Below, in pieces: positions 35,237 to 45,574 of a DNA stretch of 64,000 bases (its first letter is position 1; every line of letters starts with the position of its first letter). Location: the NCBI RefSeq assembly GCF_019703835.1, contig NZ_AP023054.1, forward strand, positions 1,364,001 through 1,428,000, given 5' to 3'. Made by a program: the position numbers and the translations under genes. The notes below the pieces were generated by a model. It ran no database searches, was not told where the DNA came from, and saw only the letters and a list, made by a program, of their open reading frames with translations. The stretch comes from Thaumasiovibrio subtropicus (GTDB lineage Bacteria; Pseudomonadota; Gammaproteobacteria; Enterobacterales; Vibrionaceae).

Positions 35237-36415
35237 ATGTTAGAAGAACGCCATATCGACGTCGTAAAGAGCACGATTCCCCTATTGGAAAGTGCCGGTC
35301 CGGCGCTCACGCAGCATTTTTATCAACGCATGTTTGATCATAATCCTGAACTGAAAGACATCTTTAACATGTCTCATCAGCGCACCGGTCGGCAGGGTGT
35401 TGCACTGTTCGAAGCCGTCGCGGCATATGCGAAGAATATCGACAACCTAGGCGCATTAACCACCGCAGTGGAGCGTATCGCGCATAAACATACGAGCTTC
35501 AATATTCAAGCGGAGCATTATCAGATCGTTGGCCATCACCTCATTGAAACGTTGCGAGAGCTGGCGAGTGATGCCTTTACAAAAGATGTCGAAGAAGCGT
35601 GGACTGCCGCGTATCTGTTTTTGGCAAAAATATTTATTGATCGAGAAGGGGAGCTCTATCTGCAGCGAAGACAGGCCGTCGGGGGATGGCATGCCGCACG
35701 AGACTTTGTGGTGGCAGATAAGAAAGCTGAATCCGAGTTCGTGACGAGTTTTCACCTTCGCCCAACAGATAGCAACGCCGTTCTCGACTTTGAACCGGGT
35801 CAGTACATTGGGCTAGAAGTGAAGCCTAGTAACGAAGGTTACAACGAGATTCGTCAATACTCACTGTCTCACTGTCCGAACGGGTCACAATACCGAATTT
35901 CGGTAAAGCGTGAGCAAAATGAAGGTCACCATGGGGTGGTATCTAACTACCTTCATGATGAAGTAAATGTTGGGGATACCGTAAAACTTCACGCACCTGC
36001 AGGTGATTTCTTCTATGTTGAAAAATCGCGTCCTGTTGCTTTGCTCTCCGCTGGGGTTGGTGCTACGCCGATGCAAGCCATGTTGCACCATTTGGCCGAG
36101 CGTGAAAAGCAATCCGTGACCTATCTGTATGCCTGTAAAAATGCGGCTCAACACACCTTTGTCAGTGAGACGGCTGAGATAATCGCAGAGCAAGACTGGC
36201 AGCAGTTTAGTTGGTATGAAGAAGGCACTGGCGCTGACTTTAACGGCCAAATGCAGTTAGGAGAGGTGCAAGCTTACTTGCCGATTAGTGACGGCGATTT
36301 TTATCTGTGTGGACCGATGGGCTTCATGACTTCCGTCGTGGCGCAATTAGAAGCGCTCGGCGTGACGCGTGATCGTATTCACTATGAAGTGTTTGGGCCG
36401 CACGCCTCGCTATAG
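35237..36415 (+). CDS. hmp: Flavohaemoglobin (nitric oxide dioxygenase)
   Basis: 392 residues, full length. Globin domain (residues 1-140) with the distal/proximal region FYQRMFDHNPELKDIFNMSH and IAHKHTSFNIQAEHYQIVG; FAD domain (about 150-255) with the RQYSLSHCP motif; NAD domain with LLSAGVGATPMQAML and the closing FYLCGPMGFM. It oxidises nitric oxide to nitrate using NAD(P)H and O2 in the cytoplasm. TAAGGAG precedes the ATG. Regulation by the divergent NorR through sigma-54 is strongly indicated by the upstream region. Confidence 0.96.
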   Translation: MLEERHIDVVKSTIPLLESAGPALTQHFYQRMFDHNPELKDIFNMSHQRTGRQGVALFEAVAAYAKNIDNLGALTTAVERIAHKHTSFNIQAEHYQIVGHHLIETLRELASDAFTKDVEEAWTAAYLFLAKIFIDREGELYLQRRQAVGGWHAARDFVVADKKAESEFVTSFHLRPTDSNAVLDFEPGQYIGLEVKPSNEGYNEIRQYSLSHCPNGSQYRISVKREQNEGHHGVVSNYLHDEVNVGDTVKLHAPAGDFFYVEKSRPVALLSAGVGATPMQAMLHHLAEREKQSVTYLYACKNAAQHTFVSETAEIIAEQDWQQFSWYEEGTGADFNGQMQLGEVQAYLPISDGDFYLCGPMGFMTSVVAQLEALGVTRDRIHYEVFGPHASL

Positions 36416-36438
36416 TCAGTCAAGATATCGATTGATTC

Positions 36439-36461
36439 GCGCCTCTTTAAGAGGCGCTTTT
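36439..36461 (+). terminator. Terminator of hmp
   Basis: GCGCCTCTT and AAGAGGCGC followed by TTTT; it overlaps the end of the convergent LysR gene. Confidence 0.75.
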
Positions 36462-37379
36462 AACCTTTTCGAATCCACCCCAATGCGTCACTAAAGCTTC
36501 CTTCAATACAGTAATCTTCGCAGAACGTTGTCGAGAGGGAAGATAGAGTAAATTAAGGTTGTGTGCAGGCGGCGCAAAGTCGGCCAGTATTTCTTGTAAT
36601 TCACCCTTGGCCAGTTTGTCTCGGACGAAAAAGGTCATGAGTTGGGCGATACCCATACCTAATGTCGCAGCATCCGCTAATGGATCGCCATGATCGAGGA
36701 TCAAGTTTCCGGCGACAGGCTGGGGAAGCGGATGCCCCGAAAAGCAAAAGCGCCATGGAAAACAGGTCCCCGACGCGAGATTCCGTACTTGCAAACAGTT
36801 GTGGTCGATAAGGTCACTTGGCGTTGTCGGCACACCGTGTTTCGCTAAATATTTAGCTGATGCAACAGTGACCCAGCGCGATGCCTTAAGCGGGAAGGCA
36901 ATCACGCGTTCATCGACAATATCACCGCTGCGAATCACTGCGTCGAACCCTTCCTCCAGCATATTGACTCGACGATCCGTCAAGACAAGATCTATCTCAA
37001 GCCGAGGGTATTGTGCCAAGAGTTCGTTGATGATCGGCATCAGTACTACTTTGCCAAAGGCAGACGGGGCACTTAGTTTCAGTTTTCCTTTCGGTTGAGT
37101 GTCGCGGAACTGTAGCGCGTTATGCGCATCTTCTAACTCGCTGATGAGTGGACTAACTTGGGCAAGAAAATGTGCACCATCGGAGGTGAGAGACAAACGC
37201 CGCGTGTTGCGATGTAACAGGGTAATACCAAGTTGATTTTCTAATCTTGCCACTGCACGAGATAGTCCGGATTGAGTCAGGTTTAGTTGAGCTGCTGCTT
37301 GAGTAAAACTCTTAAGTTCAGCGACTTTAGCAAACAAGCGAATGGCATTGAGATCGGGATGATTAATGTGATTAGTCAT
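36447..37379 (-). CDS. LysR-family transcriptional regulator
   Basis: 310 residues. The N-terminal winged helix is clear (NAIRLFAKVAELKSFTQAAA, LNLTQSGLSRAVARLENQLG), followed by an effector-binding domain of the CrgA/DsdC-like group. It diverges from an MFS gene 80 bases away, the classical arrangement for a LysR protein controlling a transporter. The inducer is unknown. Confidence 0.92.
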   Translation of the reverse strand: MTNHINHPDLNAIRLFAKVAELKSFTQAAAQLNLTQSGLSRAVARLENQLGITLLHRNTRRLSLTSDGAHFLAQVSPLISELEDAHNALQFRDTQPKGKLKLSAPSAFGKVVLMPIINELLAQYPRLEIDLVLTDRRVNMLEEGFDAVIRSGDIVDERVIAFPLKASRWVTVASAKYLAKHGVPTTPSDLIDHNCLQVRNLASGTCFPWRFCFSGHPLPQPVAGNLILDHGDPLADAATLGMGIAQLMTFFVRDKLAKGELQEILADFAPPAHNLNLLYLPSRQRSAKITVLKEALVTHWGGFEKVKSAS

Positions 37380-37459
37380 TACTGAAATGATTTTGGTCGA
37401 TTTATTTACATTAAGTCATTAATGATACTGAGGCAAGTTGTTATTCAAAAGGAAAAAAC

Positions 37460-38671
37460 ATGCAAGATGCCAGTGTATTGTCTGCCGTTGAGGAGGCAGA
37501 GGGAAACGATGAACAACGTCCTTTGCCATTGAGTATTTATCTGCTTAGTGTTGGGATTTTCATCATGATCAGTTGTGAGCTTCAGGTATTGGGAATGATG
37601 CCTCAGCTGTCGACGGCAATGAACATATCAATCTCAAACGTTGGGTATCTCGTTTCAGTTTTTGCGGCCAGTATGGCAATTGGAGGTCCCATGTTAGCAC
37701 TGCTGCTGGCTAAACTGCCGCCAAAGCGCGCTTTGATTTTGCTGTACTTGGTATTTATTTTCGGCGAGCTACTTGGCGCGGTAGCATCAAGTTATGGTCA
37801 ACTCGTCATTGCTCGAGTGATTACTGGCGCGGTTTCCGGCGCTTTTTTTGGGACGGCTATTGGTTTGTGCGCTCGGTTAGTCGAGGTATCTCAACGGATT
37901 AAAGCGGTTGGTGTGGTGTTGGCGGGTATTATGGTTGGCACCATTATTGGTCTGCCTTTAGCGAAACTCATCGCAGAATGGGGAGATTGGCGCTTAAGCT
38001 TCTATGTTGTTACCGGGATGGCCGTGTTAAGTGCGCTGTTCACTGCACGAAGGATCCCGGTGTTGGAACCTGAGCCGCCTTTGTCACTCAGTGCTGAAAT
38101 TCGTGCGGTTTTTGATAAACGTCTTTGGTGGGTGTTTGGTACCAGCTTTTTCGTGATAGGTGCGGTATATGCCCCCTTTAGCTACATTGTCCCTATTTTA
38201 ACAGACCTTTCTGGCCTGAGTGCTGAAGCGACGACTGGATTACTTTTTGCCTATGGTCTCGTCATGTTAATTGGCAATTACTGGGTGGCAAAATTTGCAG
38301 CTCAGTTTGCAAAAGCATTGATCGCTGGAGGGGTGGCTGTTCTTGTTTGCCTGTTAATAGTGTTTGCGCTTTTTGCCAGTCACACGTTGACAGCAGTAGC
38401 CTGTACTTTACTACTTGGCTTATGCGGAGTCAGTCTGAATCCTGCTCTTGTAAGCCGCTTGATGATGTTGCCTCAGGGCGAGCGAGCCTTTGTGAATACA
38501 CTGCATTCTTCGGTGATTACGCTCGGTATTATGTTGGGTAGCGTTGCTGCTGGATTTGCTTTGGAACTGGGCTACACGCTTGTCGCACCTTTGTGGGTTG
38601 GTGCGCTGATCGCTATTGGCGCGTTGTTCTGTCTGCAACTTTGCCCGCCACTCGCGAATGAAACCAGTTAG
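37460..38671 (+). CDS. MFS transporter, drug/sugar efflux type
   Basis: 403 residues with about 12 hydrophobic segments. The DHA1-type pattern is seen in MISCELQVLGMMPQLSTAMN, SMAIGGPMLALLLAKLPPKR and ITGAVSGAFFGTAIG. It resembles AraJ/YdhP-like inner-membrane exporters. AAAAGGA precedes the ATG. It is probably controlled by the divergent LysR protein. A strong terminator follows. Confidence 0.88.
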   Translation: MQDASVLSAVEEAEGNDEQRPLPLSIYLLSVGIFIMISCELQVLGMMPQLSTAMNISISNVGYLVSVFAASMAIGGPMLALLLAKLPPKRALILLYLVFIFGELLGAVASSYGQLVIARVITGAVSGAFFGTAIGLCARLVEVSQRIKAVGVVLAGIMVGTIIGLPLAKLIAEWGDWRLSFYVVTGMAVLSALFTARRIPVLEPEPPLSLSAEIRAVFDKRLWWVFGTSFFVIGAVYAPFSYIVPILTDLSGLSAEATTGLLFAYGLVMLIGNYWVAKFAAQFAKALIAGGVAVLVCLLIVFALFASHTLTAVACTLLLGLCGVSLNPALVSRLMMLPQGERAFVNTLHSSVITLGIMLGSVAAGFALELGYTLVAPLWVGALIAIGALFCLQLCPPLANETS

Positions 38672-38713
38672 TGTGCATTCCTCACGGTTGCTTACCACAA
38701 TGATTGAAATGAA

Positions 38714-38745
38714 AACGCCGCGCTATTAAGCGCGGCGTTTTTTTT
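38714..38745. terminator. Bidirectional terminator between MFS and chemoreceptor genes
   Basis: AAACGCCGCGCT and AGCGCGGCGTTT around a short loop, with T runs on the plus strand and A run on the other side. Confidence 0.9.
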
Positions 38746-38761
38746 GGCTATCTTTAGGATG

Positions 38762-40666
38762 TTAAACAATAAAACGGCTCAGTACATCATGCTGACGCTT
38801 CACGGTGGATTTTTGCTCAGTCATCATATTCGCGGTTTGTTCAATGACAACAGAGACTTCATCAGACAGATCTTTGGTTTTCTGAGCGTTACGGTTGATA
38901 TCTTCACTGACGAGGCTCTGCTCTTCTGCCGCGGAAGCGATTTGATGAATCATGTCTGTCATTTTACCCATTGAGTCACGGATAGTTTTCAGCGCTTGGT
39001 CAGCACTTTCGGCAAGCGCCTGTGTTGATTCAACTTCATTTTGACTCTCATTCATGACAGCAATCGCTGATTGCGAGCCAGCCTGTAGTAAGGAAATGGT
39101 CTTACCAATTTCTTCTGTTGAATGCTGGGTCTTTTGAGCAAGTGAACGGACTTCATCGGCGACAACCGCAAACCCACGACCGGATTCACCGGCTCGTGCC
39201 GCCTCGATCGCCGCATTGAGCGCTAGAAGATTGGTTTGGTCTGCGATGTCATTGATCACTTCGAGCACACTCGCAATGGTCTTAGACGCGCTATCTAGCT
39301 CAGAAACAACACGAGAAGCTTCATCGACTTTCGCAGCAAGTGCGCCCACTGACGTCGCAGACTGTTGTACGAGATTTGCGCTGTCATTGATACCGTTAAA
39401 GGCACTTTCAATCTCCACTGAGGCGTTTTGAGAGTGGCTCGCGACTTCTGTTGCGCTCACTGACATTTGATTGATGGCCGCAGCTAACTGGTCGACTTCC
39501 ATACGCTGACTTTCAATGGATTGTTTTGCACGATCCGTACCGGCTACCGCGTCAGACATATTGTCAGAAATGGCATTGCTGCACTGCTTCGTTTGCTGGA
39601 TCAGTGCCTGCAATTGTTCCATAAACAGGTTGATGCTGTGGGCGATTTGACCGAGCTCGTCGTTACTGGTGACGTCGAGCTTCTTCGTTAAGTCGCCATC
39701 ACCTTCTGTTAAACCGTGAATCGTGGTTTTCAAGGCGTTAATCGGTTTAAACAGCAAGTTCAGACTGAAGACAATGATCCCTGCCGAAACGAGAAGAAGA
39801 ACAACTGAGACAACCATGAGGTTAGTAAACAAATTCGTTAGGCTGGCATAGACTTCATCTTCGTCGACGCTAACAAGGTAGTGCCAATGGACATCGTCAC
39901 TGACCCGAATACTATCGAAGTAGCCGATGCGAGGGCCATTTTTGCTTTCATAGGAAAGAGACCCGTAGCTATTTGAGAGAATGGTATGACTGTGGCGAGC
40001 AAGTTCCGCTATATCATGAATACGTGTTTTTCCCGGGGTCGCAAGGCGTGATGATGAGGCGATCACGGTGCCTTCCGCGTCATAAAGGCTGGCGAGTGCT
40101 GACCCATCTAAGTTGTGGCTAACTAAGGCTTCTAAACGGTCTAAAGTCACGTCAGCAAGTAAGACACCATGTAGGCGCCCATTGCGATAGAAAGGTTCAG
40201 CAACACTGATCATCAGCTGATTTGTCAGGGCATCGACATAAATACCGGTGACAAAGGTGCCACGACGTGATTTGGCACCTCGGTACCAGTCTCGGGTGCG
40301 AGGGTCATAACTCGCAAGGTCTCGTTTCCCAGACGCTGCGCCATAAGATCGGCCGTCTTCAAAGCCGACGACGATATCGGTGACATGTGACGCGTGGGTG
40401 ATTTGCTGTACGAGCAGTACTAAGGTGTCGTCATCAAAATCTTGGCTAAAGGTTGGCGCGGTTTTTACCAGGCTCTGCTTGACGTTTTCCATCCAAGTGC
40501 CAATTGCATCGGTCATCGCTTCAACTTTGACGCTGGCAGAATAATCAATCGAGTGCTTTTTATCTTCCGAAAAGTAGTTGTAAGAAAGGGTGACGGAGAT
40601 GCCTAGCGATAGCATTAGCAGCAAGGTGGCAACAGAAAGTATTCGTTGTCTAAATCCAAATGTCAT
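38762..40666 (-). CDS. Methyl-accepting chemotaxis protein, dCACHE type (copy 1)
   Basis: 634 residues. N-terminal TM helix (about 10-30), a periplasmic double-Cache sensor (about 35-280) with [11 protein letters not shown] and [13 protein letters not shown], a second TM (about 281-303), HAMP, and the signalling domain whose tip is [18 protein letters not shown]. Such receptors sense small molecules, often amino acids, and drive CheA. It is the same length as, and strikingly similar to, the receptor at 42747-44651, sharing nearly the whole N-terminus ([17 protein letters not shown]). The sensor domains differ most. Confidence 0.95.
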   Translation of the reverse strand: MTFGFRQRILSVATLLLMLSLGISVTLSYNYFSEDKKHSIDYSASVKVEAMTDAIGTWMENVKQSLVKTAPTFSQDFDDDTLVLLVQQITHASHVTDIVVGFEDGRSYGAASGKRDLASYDPRTRDWYRGAKSRRGTFVTGIYVDALTNQLMISVAEPFYRNGRLHGVLLADVTLDRLEALVSHNLDGSALASLYDAEGTVIASSSRLATPGKTRIHDIAELARHSHTILSNSYGSLSYESKNGPRIGYFDSIRVSDDVHWHYLVSVDEDEVYASLTNLFTNLMVVSVVLLLVSAGIIVFSLNLLFKPINALKTTIHGLTEGDGDLTKKLDVTSNDELGQIAHSINLFMEQLQALIQQTKQCSNAISDNMSDAVAGTDRAKQSIESQRMEVDQLAAAINQMSVSATEVASHSQNASVEIESAFNGINDSANLVQQSATSVGALAAKVDEASRVVSELDSASKTIASVLEVINDIADQTNLLALNAAIEAARAGESGRGFAVVADEVRSLAQKTQHSTEEIGKTISLLQAGSQSAIAVMNESQNEVESTQALAESADQALKTIRDSMGKMTDMIHQIASAAEEQSLVSEDINRNAQKTKDLSDEVSVVIEQTANMMTEQKSTVKRQHDVLSRFIV

Positions 40667-40927
40667 AAAGGGTAGCTCTTTGTTTATTCAGTCATTCTCG
40701 CAGCGCATAGTAGAGATCTATGAATAGTCCATAAAGTATGATATTGAGTGCTTATCAAGGATTTAGCTGAGTAAGTTAATTGATATCCAGCTGTTTTTAG
40801 TAAGAATTTTTACGTTATCAACATCTTTGGTTAACATGGATGAATATTTGTTTTTTAGTAACAAAATGTAATTGGGGTGAAGATTGGTCAGCAATGGGCA
40901 GGGTTGAGAAGCGAGCTCGCTTCAGAT

Positions 40928-41374
40928 TTACACCGTAAGTTGTTTTTGTAGGCAGACGGAATGGTCGACGTGTTGGTATTTACCATAAGGCGGTGATGGT
41001 ATGTATCCATAGCGGAGATAGAATTCAACGGCGCTGTGATTGATACGTCGAGTCGACAAAATAGCCGTTTGGTAACCTCTATTTACCGCCAGTGTTTCGA
41101 GTGCGGTAAGTAGGTAAGCCCCGCCTCCCTTGCGCTTTGAATACATGCGTTTTAGTTCACATATGCCTTTTTCATGGTAGCGAAATCCACCGCAGCCAAT
41201 GGGGGTTGATTGGTCATAAATGACGATGTAACGATCGCGTGAGGGATTAAAGTCTTGAGCTGAAAATGAACGCTCACCAGAATCGCCCGTTATGTTTGAT
41301 AGTACTTCATTTAGTTCTCCACTAAGCCTAATGAAGTCCGAGTGAGTTGGGGTGACAGGGCGATAGTTAAACAT
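40928..41374 (-). CDS. GNAT-family N-acetyltransferase
   Basis: 148 residues, with the acetyl-CoA site pattern ELKRMYSKRKGGGAYLLTAL and the end-of-fold AVEFYLRYGYIPSPPYGKY. The substrate is unknown. The ATG at 41374 overlaps the end of the upstream gene by eight bases (ATGTTTAA), so the two are probably coupled; the longer frame from 41539 is mostly the upstream gene in another frame. It lies between two chemoreceptor copies. Confidence 0.78.
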   Translation of the reverse strand: MFNYRPVTPTHSDFIRLSGELNEVLSNITGDSGERSFSAQDFNPSRDRYIVIYDQSTPIGCGGFRYHEKGICELKRMYSKRKGGGAYLLTALETLAVNRGYQTAILSTRRINHSAVEFYLRYGYIPSPPYGKYQHVDHSVCLQKQLTV

Positions 41375-41873
41375 GCGATAGTTGTGCTCGAAGTCTTTTT
41401 CCAATGAGGTATAAACACAATGCCAAAAGAAAAGCGTAGGGGAAAGCGCCGAATAGATGCCCGACGGCCCAATGATGAGAATTAATATTGGAAATTTGGG
41501 AATGCGTGGCATCGTATTCGAATGTGGTTTGCCAATCATCGTTAATGATCTTGATAGAGATTCGCTGTTTTTCGTTTAATTGCTCGACTTGATAGTGTAA
41601 CGATGTAGCAGTGTCGATGGGCATTTGGCCGTGTGCTTGATTGATGAGGAAGCTAACAGGCAGATTGATGTCTTGCTTTGAACGATACTTTTCAATTGTT
41701 GATTGATTATCAAGGAAAATTACCTCATCACCATCTTGGACGAGTGCATAATTGTATTTGGGCGTATTTAAATGGGATAGCAACTTACTAATTGGAACAG
41801 CACTGCAAGTGCAGCTAACGACAAAGAAGATCTGTGAACTGAGTACAATACTGAGAAGTTTACTGGTTTTCAT
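41367..41873 (-). CDS. Hypothetical membrane-anchored protein
   Basis: 168 residues from ATG 41873 (MKTSKLLSIVLSSQIFFVVS), which gives a signal peptide with a possible lipobox Cys (VVSC). A polar periplasmic part follows and then a C-terminal TM helix (FPYAFLLALCLYLIGKRLR). It faintly resembles the DUF3592 layout; I cannot confirm it. The frame is open up to 41966 but has no good ribosome site there. It overlaps the GNAT gene. Confidence 0.5.
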   Translation of the reverse strand: MKTSKLLSIVLSSQIFFVVSCTCSAVPISKLLSHLNTPKYNYALVQDGDEVIFLDNQSTIEKYRSKQDINLPVSFLINQAHGQMPIDTATSLHYQVEQLNEKQRISIKIINDDWQTTFEYDATHSQISNINSHHWAVGHLFGAFPYAFLLALCLYLIGKRLRAQLSHV

Positions 41874-42129
41874 TAAGTAGGGCCATGCGCTAAACGAGAT
41901 GATAATTTTAAGCATCACTAAAATTAAATTGTGATCCGGTGTCTTAATTTTTGGGAAAGGTGCCATGGAGTTATCGCGTCAATGAGTGTTGTTGCACCCC
42001 TAGGGTTGAAATCGCGAACTCTCCCGCATCTTGAAGTTATGCGTTGGCACAGAAAGATAGGCTCGCTGTATGTTTATGTTCAAGTCACCTTTGCCTTGAA
42101 CTCGACGCGCTAGCCCGCTTCTGAATTCT

Positions 42130-42155
42130 GCATCTTGAGATAACTTGAGTATATA
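42130..42155 (-). repeat. Copy of the CTTGAGTATA dispersed repeat
   Basis: GCATCTTGAGATAACTTGAG followed by TATATA. It sits in the promoter region of the thioredoxin-like gene. A less clear GCATCTTGAAGTTATGCG occurs about 100 bases earlier and may be the other end of a small element. Confidence 0.55.
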
Positions 42156-42208
42156 GACTGGCTAGGTAGAGATAATAACAATTAGACATGGAGCGTTAAG
42201 TTTAATCA

Positions 42209-42682
42209 ATGAAAGCACTCGTCCTTGCCGTTATTGGCTTGATCGTATTGATGGTGTTAACGGCACCGTCGCCACCTGACCCTACTCCTCCGACACTCAC
42301 GCCTGAAGAAATCGCCTTGATAGATGTTGAAATGAAAGAAGGGGTGTGCAGTCAGCCTAAGTGTGTCGTGGTTTATGTCGCACCTTGGTGCCCACACTGT
42401 CATAACCGTCGACCAACCATCATTAGCTTAGTACATGCACTGCGCCAAGAAGGGATCCCGGTAGAAGTGGTGATTGGCAAAGACTCAATCACTGAGGTTA
42501 GAGAGTATGCGCGAAAATATCCTTTCCCTGTTTCTTATGACGCAGGCGGCGATCGCTATCGCAATATGCGTGTGCCGGGCGTTCCTTATTTTAGAGTGAT
42601 TAATGCGTCAGGAAAATCGATCAAGTCTTTAAGTGGTGGTTTTAACTCTGTTGGTCAGTTGCGAGCAGCATTGAAAGTCTAA
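42209..42682 (+). CDS. Membrane-anchored thioredoxin-like protein
   Basis: 157 residues. One N-terminal TM or signal anchor (ALVLAVIGLIVLMVLTA), a proline-rich linker, and a thioredoxin fold with active site APWCPHCHNRRP (Cys61 and Cys64), cis-Pro in RVPGVPYFRV. It probably works as a periplasmic disulfide reductase or exchanger. It carries an extra CSQPKC before the first strand. The ribosome site is weak. It ends at a terminator shared with the convergent chemoreceptor gene. Confidence 0.82.
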   Translation: MKALVLAVIGLIVLMVLTAPSPPDPTPPTLTPEEIALIDVEMKEGVCSQPKCVVVYVAPWCPHCHNRRPTIISLVHALRQEGIPVEVVIGKDSITEVREYARKYPFPVSYDAGGDRYRNMRVPGVPYFRVINASGKSIKSLSGGFNSVGQLRAALKV

Positions 42683-42703
42683 CATCAAGATTGAGGAAAA
42701 GAA

Positions 42704-42730
42704 GAAAGCGCCAGTTGGCGCTTTCTTTGT
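42704..42730. terminator. Terminator between the thioredoxin-like gene and chemoreceptor 2
   Basis: GAAAGCGCC-AGTT-GGCGCTTTC followed by TTTG; usable in both directions. Confidence 0.85.
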
Positions 42731-42746
42731 TATTGGGTGTTATCGA

Positions 42747-44651
42747 CTAGACAATAAAGCGGCTTAATACTTCATCTTGATGTCGAACGGTCTGTTGTTG
42801 GTCCGTCATCATCTTTGTGGTCTGTTGCACAACCTGTGAGACTTGATCAGAAAGATCTTTGGTCTTTTGGGCATTTTGGTTAATGTCTTCGCTGACTAAG
42901 CTTTGCTCTTCAGCCGCTGACGCGATTTGGTGCACCATGTCGGTGATTTGCCCCATGGATTCACGGATTGATTGCAGAGACTCATCGGCACTGCTGGCGT
43001 GTTCCATCGTCGCTTTGACTTCCGACTGGCTTTCATTCATGACGGTAATGGCTGATTTTGATCCCGATTGGAGAACTTGAATCGTACGGCCAATCTCTTC
43101 AGTCGAACGTTGTGTCTTCTGTGCTAGTGAGCGAACTTCATCTGCAACGACCGCGAATCCGCGACCAGATTCACCGGCTCGCGCAGCTTCAATGGCAGCA
43201 TTAAGTGCAAGCAGGTTGGTCTGATCGGCAATGTCATTAATGACTTCCAAGACTGACTCAATGGTTTTTGATGCGCTATCGAGCTCAGTTACGACATTGG
43301 CCGCTTCATCGACTTTGGCTGCTAAGGTTGAAACCGATTGTGATGATTGCTGTACTAGCGTGGCGCTTTCATTGATGTTGGTAAAGGTGTTCTCAATCAC
43401 TACCGATGCATTTTGAGAGTGACTTGCGACTTCTGTCGCACTGACAGACATTTCATTGATTGCAGCGGCAAGTTGATCCACTTCTTGCAACTGGCTATCG
43501 ATGGCGTTCTGCGCTTGTGTTGTCCCTTCCACGGTTGAGACCATGCTTTCGCTGATCTGGTCTCCACAACGTTTGGTTTCACGAATCAGTTCTTGAAGTT
43601 GTTCCATGAAGACATTAATACTGCTAGCGATTTGGCCTAACTCGTCATGGCTAGTCACTTCCAATTTTTTGGTCAAGTCGCCATCGCCTTCAGTGAGGCC
43701 ATGGACTTTGGCCTTGAGCGCGTTGATTGGTTTAAAGAGCAGGTTCAAGCTAAATACAATAATGGCCGTTGAAACAATAATGAGTAGAATCGCGACAAAC
43801 ATCAGGCTCCTGAAGAGATCACTGAGGCTTGAATAGGTCTCTTCTTCATCCACACTTACCATGTAGTGCCATGAAAGATCATCACTGATGTCTATCGCAT
43901 CATAAAAACCAATACGGCTGCGATCGTTACTGACAAAGGTCAAAGAGCCAAAATGATTACCAAGAACTTGGTGGATTTGGTTTGCTAAGCCTTCTTGATC
44001 ACGAATGGTGCTTTTACCCGCAGTCAGTGCTTTTGACGATGAGGCAATGATTTTGCCCTCAGAATCATAGAGGGTTGCCAGTGCGGTTGATTCTAAATCC
44101 TTACTGACAAGCTCTGAAAGCATCTCTAAGGTTAGGTCAGCAAGTAATACGCCGTGCAATTGATTTCCAAGGTAAAAGGGTTCAGCAACACTGATCATGA
44201 GCTTTTTGGATGTCGCACCAACATAAATACCGGTTACGATTGTTGAGCGCTTTGCCTTGGCATCTTTGTACCAGCTACGAACACGTGGGTCGTATTTTGA
44301 TAGCTGGCGTTTACCCGTACTTGAACCATAAGATCGCCCGTCCTCAAAGCCAACGACAATGTCTGTCACATTGGCGGCTTTTGCTATTTGTTTAACGAGA
44401 AGCTCAATCGTTGCATCATCAAGATTGTCGTTAAAAGCGGGGGCCGTTTTTATTAGGCTTTGCTTAACATTTCCCATCCAGGATTCAATGGCATTGCTCA
44501 TTGACTCCACTTTTATCGAAGCGGCATAGTCAATTGAAGCTTTTTTATCCTTAGCAAAATAGTGGTAAGAGAGGAAAACGGAGATACCTAATGAGGTAAC
44601 AAGTAATAGTGTTGCAACAGAGAGAATCCGCTGTCTAAATCCGAACGTCAT
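42747..44651 (-). CDS. Methyl-accepting chemotaxis protein, dCACHE type (copy 2)
   Basis: 634 residues, same layout as the receptor at 38762-40666: N-terminal TM, double-Cache sensor with [11 protein letters not shown] and [13 protein letters not shown], second TM, HAMP, and the signalling tip [18 protein letters not shown]. The signalling half is nearly the same while ligand-side segments differ, which points to duplication followed by change of ligand. It is transcribed in the same direction as copy 1 with about 2 kb of accessory genes between them. Confidence 0.95.
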   Translation of the reverse strand: MTFGFRQRILSVATLLLVTSLGISVFLSYHYFAKDKKASIDYAASIKVESMSNAIESWMGNVKQSLIKTAPAFNDNLDDATIELLVKQIAKAANVTDIVVGFEDGRSYGSSTGKRQLSKYDPRVRSWYKDAKAKRSTIVTGIYVGATSKKLMISVAEPFYLGNQLHGVLLADLTLEMLSELVSKDLESTALATLYDSEGKIIASSSKALTAGKSTIRDQEGLANQIHQVLGNHFGSLTFVSNDRSRIGFYDAIDISDDLSWHYMVSVDEEETYSSLSDLFRSLMFVAILLIIVSTAIIVFSLNLLFKPINALKAKVHGLTEGDGDLTKKLEVTSHDELGQIASSINVFMEQLQELIRETKRCGDQISESMVSTVEGTTQAQNAIDSQLQEVDQLAAAINEMSVSATEVASHSQNASVVIENTFTNINESATLVQQSSQSVSTLAAKVDEAANVVTELDSASKTIESVLEVINDIADQTNLLALNAAIEAARAGESGRGFAVVADEVRSLAQKTQRSTEEIGRTIQVLQSGSKSAITVMNESQSEVKATMEHASSADESLQSIRESMGQITDMVHQIASAAEEQSLVSEDINQNAQKTKDLSDQVSQVVQQTTKMMTDQQQTVRHQDEVLSRFIV

Positions 44652-45144
44652 ATATGGTCAGCTCAAGTTGAATTTAATTAAGTTAGTTATTTTTCCGCTA
44701 AATGGTAAGGCATAAATTTGTAATACTTACATATGCATCTGATTGTTTATTTGGTATGCTTGCTAGTGAATAATTCTGCTCTATGTCTATGTATTTAAAG
44801 GGGTAAATGACTTCGTTGTTAGACTGGTTCGATATGGGTGAAAATGTAATTAATTGTAAGATTGACTGCGGTCGGATTTGTCAAAAATAGTCGTTTATTT
44901 TGATTTTTAGGATTAAATAGATGCTGGGGTATGAATATTTAACATTTCTTAGACTATTTATTTGAAATTGGGGTTCAATAAGGATGGGCTCTGGTTGTTT
45001 ATAAATGATGGGTGGCTGAATATAGAGTTATTACTCGATCTTAATAATGTTTCTTAAATTAGGAGGGAAAGAGAAATATTATTTCGTCCAGCGTTCTATA
45101 TTCCGAACTTTGTTAAAAATAAATGAATTCCTTTAAGGAATTTA
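44652..45144. other. AT-rich intergenic region
   Basis: Contains the promoter of chemoreceptor 2; no gene recognised. Composition is much more AT-rich than the flanks. Confidence 0.4.
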
Positions 45145-45330
45145 ATGCGTCTGATAAGGTATTTAGGCGACAGTTGTTTTTCTCGAACAGGCTATCATTG
45201 TAGTCAACTAGAGCCAGTGTTACATGCTGAAATCGCGCAAAGGAAAAGAAATTCTCTTCTTGTCTCATTGGTGAGACAAGTAATTGCTTTGATTAAGATA
45301 GTCGCTGATATTGAAAGAGCATTGTCATAA
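45145..45330 (+). CDS. Small hypothetical protein upstream of the M66 protease
   Basis: 61 residues (MRLIRYLGDSCFSRTG...), basic with a hydrophobic helix near the C-terminus (LLVSLVRQVIALIKIV). AAGGA sits six bases before the ATG, a good ribosome site. I do not recognise it. A perfect 9-bp hairpin (45259-45280) lies inside the frame, so the region could instead encode an RNA. Confidence 0.4.
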   Translation: MRLIRYLGDSCFSRTGYHCSQLEPVLHAEIAQRKRNSLLVSLVRQVIALIKIVADIERALS

Positions 45331-45574
45331 ATTACTTAAATAAATGATTAAGCTTGAGCTATTGATATTTATTTTGTAATTGCAGATGAGTTCGCATTTA
45401 AATATCTACCGTTACTATTAATTTGATGGTCTGTTGTTCGTTTTTCATTGGTTTTATTGATTTATGGATTTTGTGTCAAACTTATCTTAAGTAATTTATT
45501 TTAACTATAAAAATAAATCACACTTCACATTAATATTTCTTCGAATATTTCCACATCAAAAAGTGATAATAAAA
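45331..45574. other. AT-rich leader of the M66 protease gene
   Basis: Very AT-rich; should contain the protease promoter. No clear operator seen. Confidence 0.4.

Noticed and set aside
41375-41539. N-terminal extension of the GNAT gene at 40928
   Set aside because: It is the overlapping upstream gene read in another frame; the short start gives a normal GNAT length.
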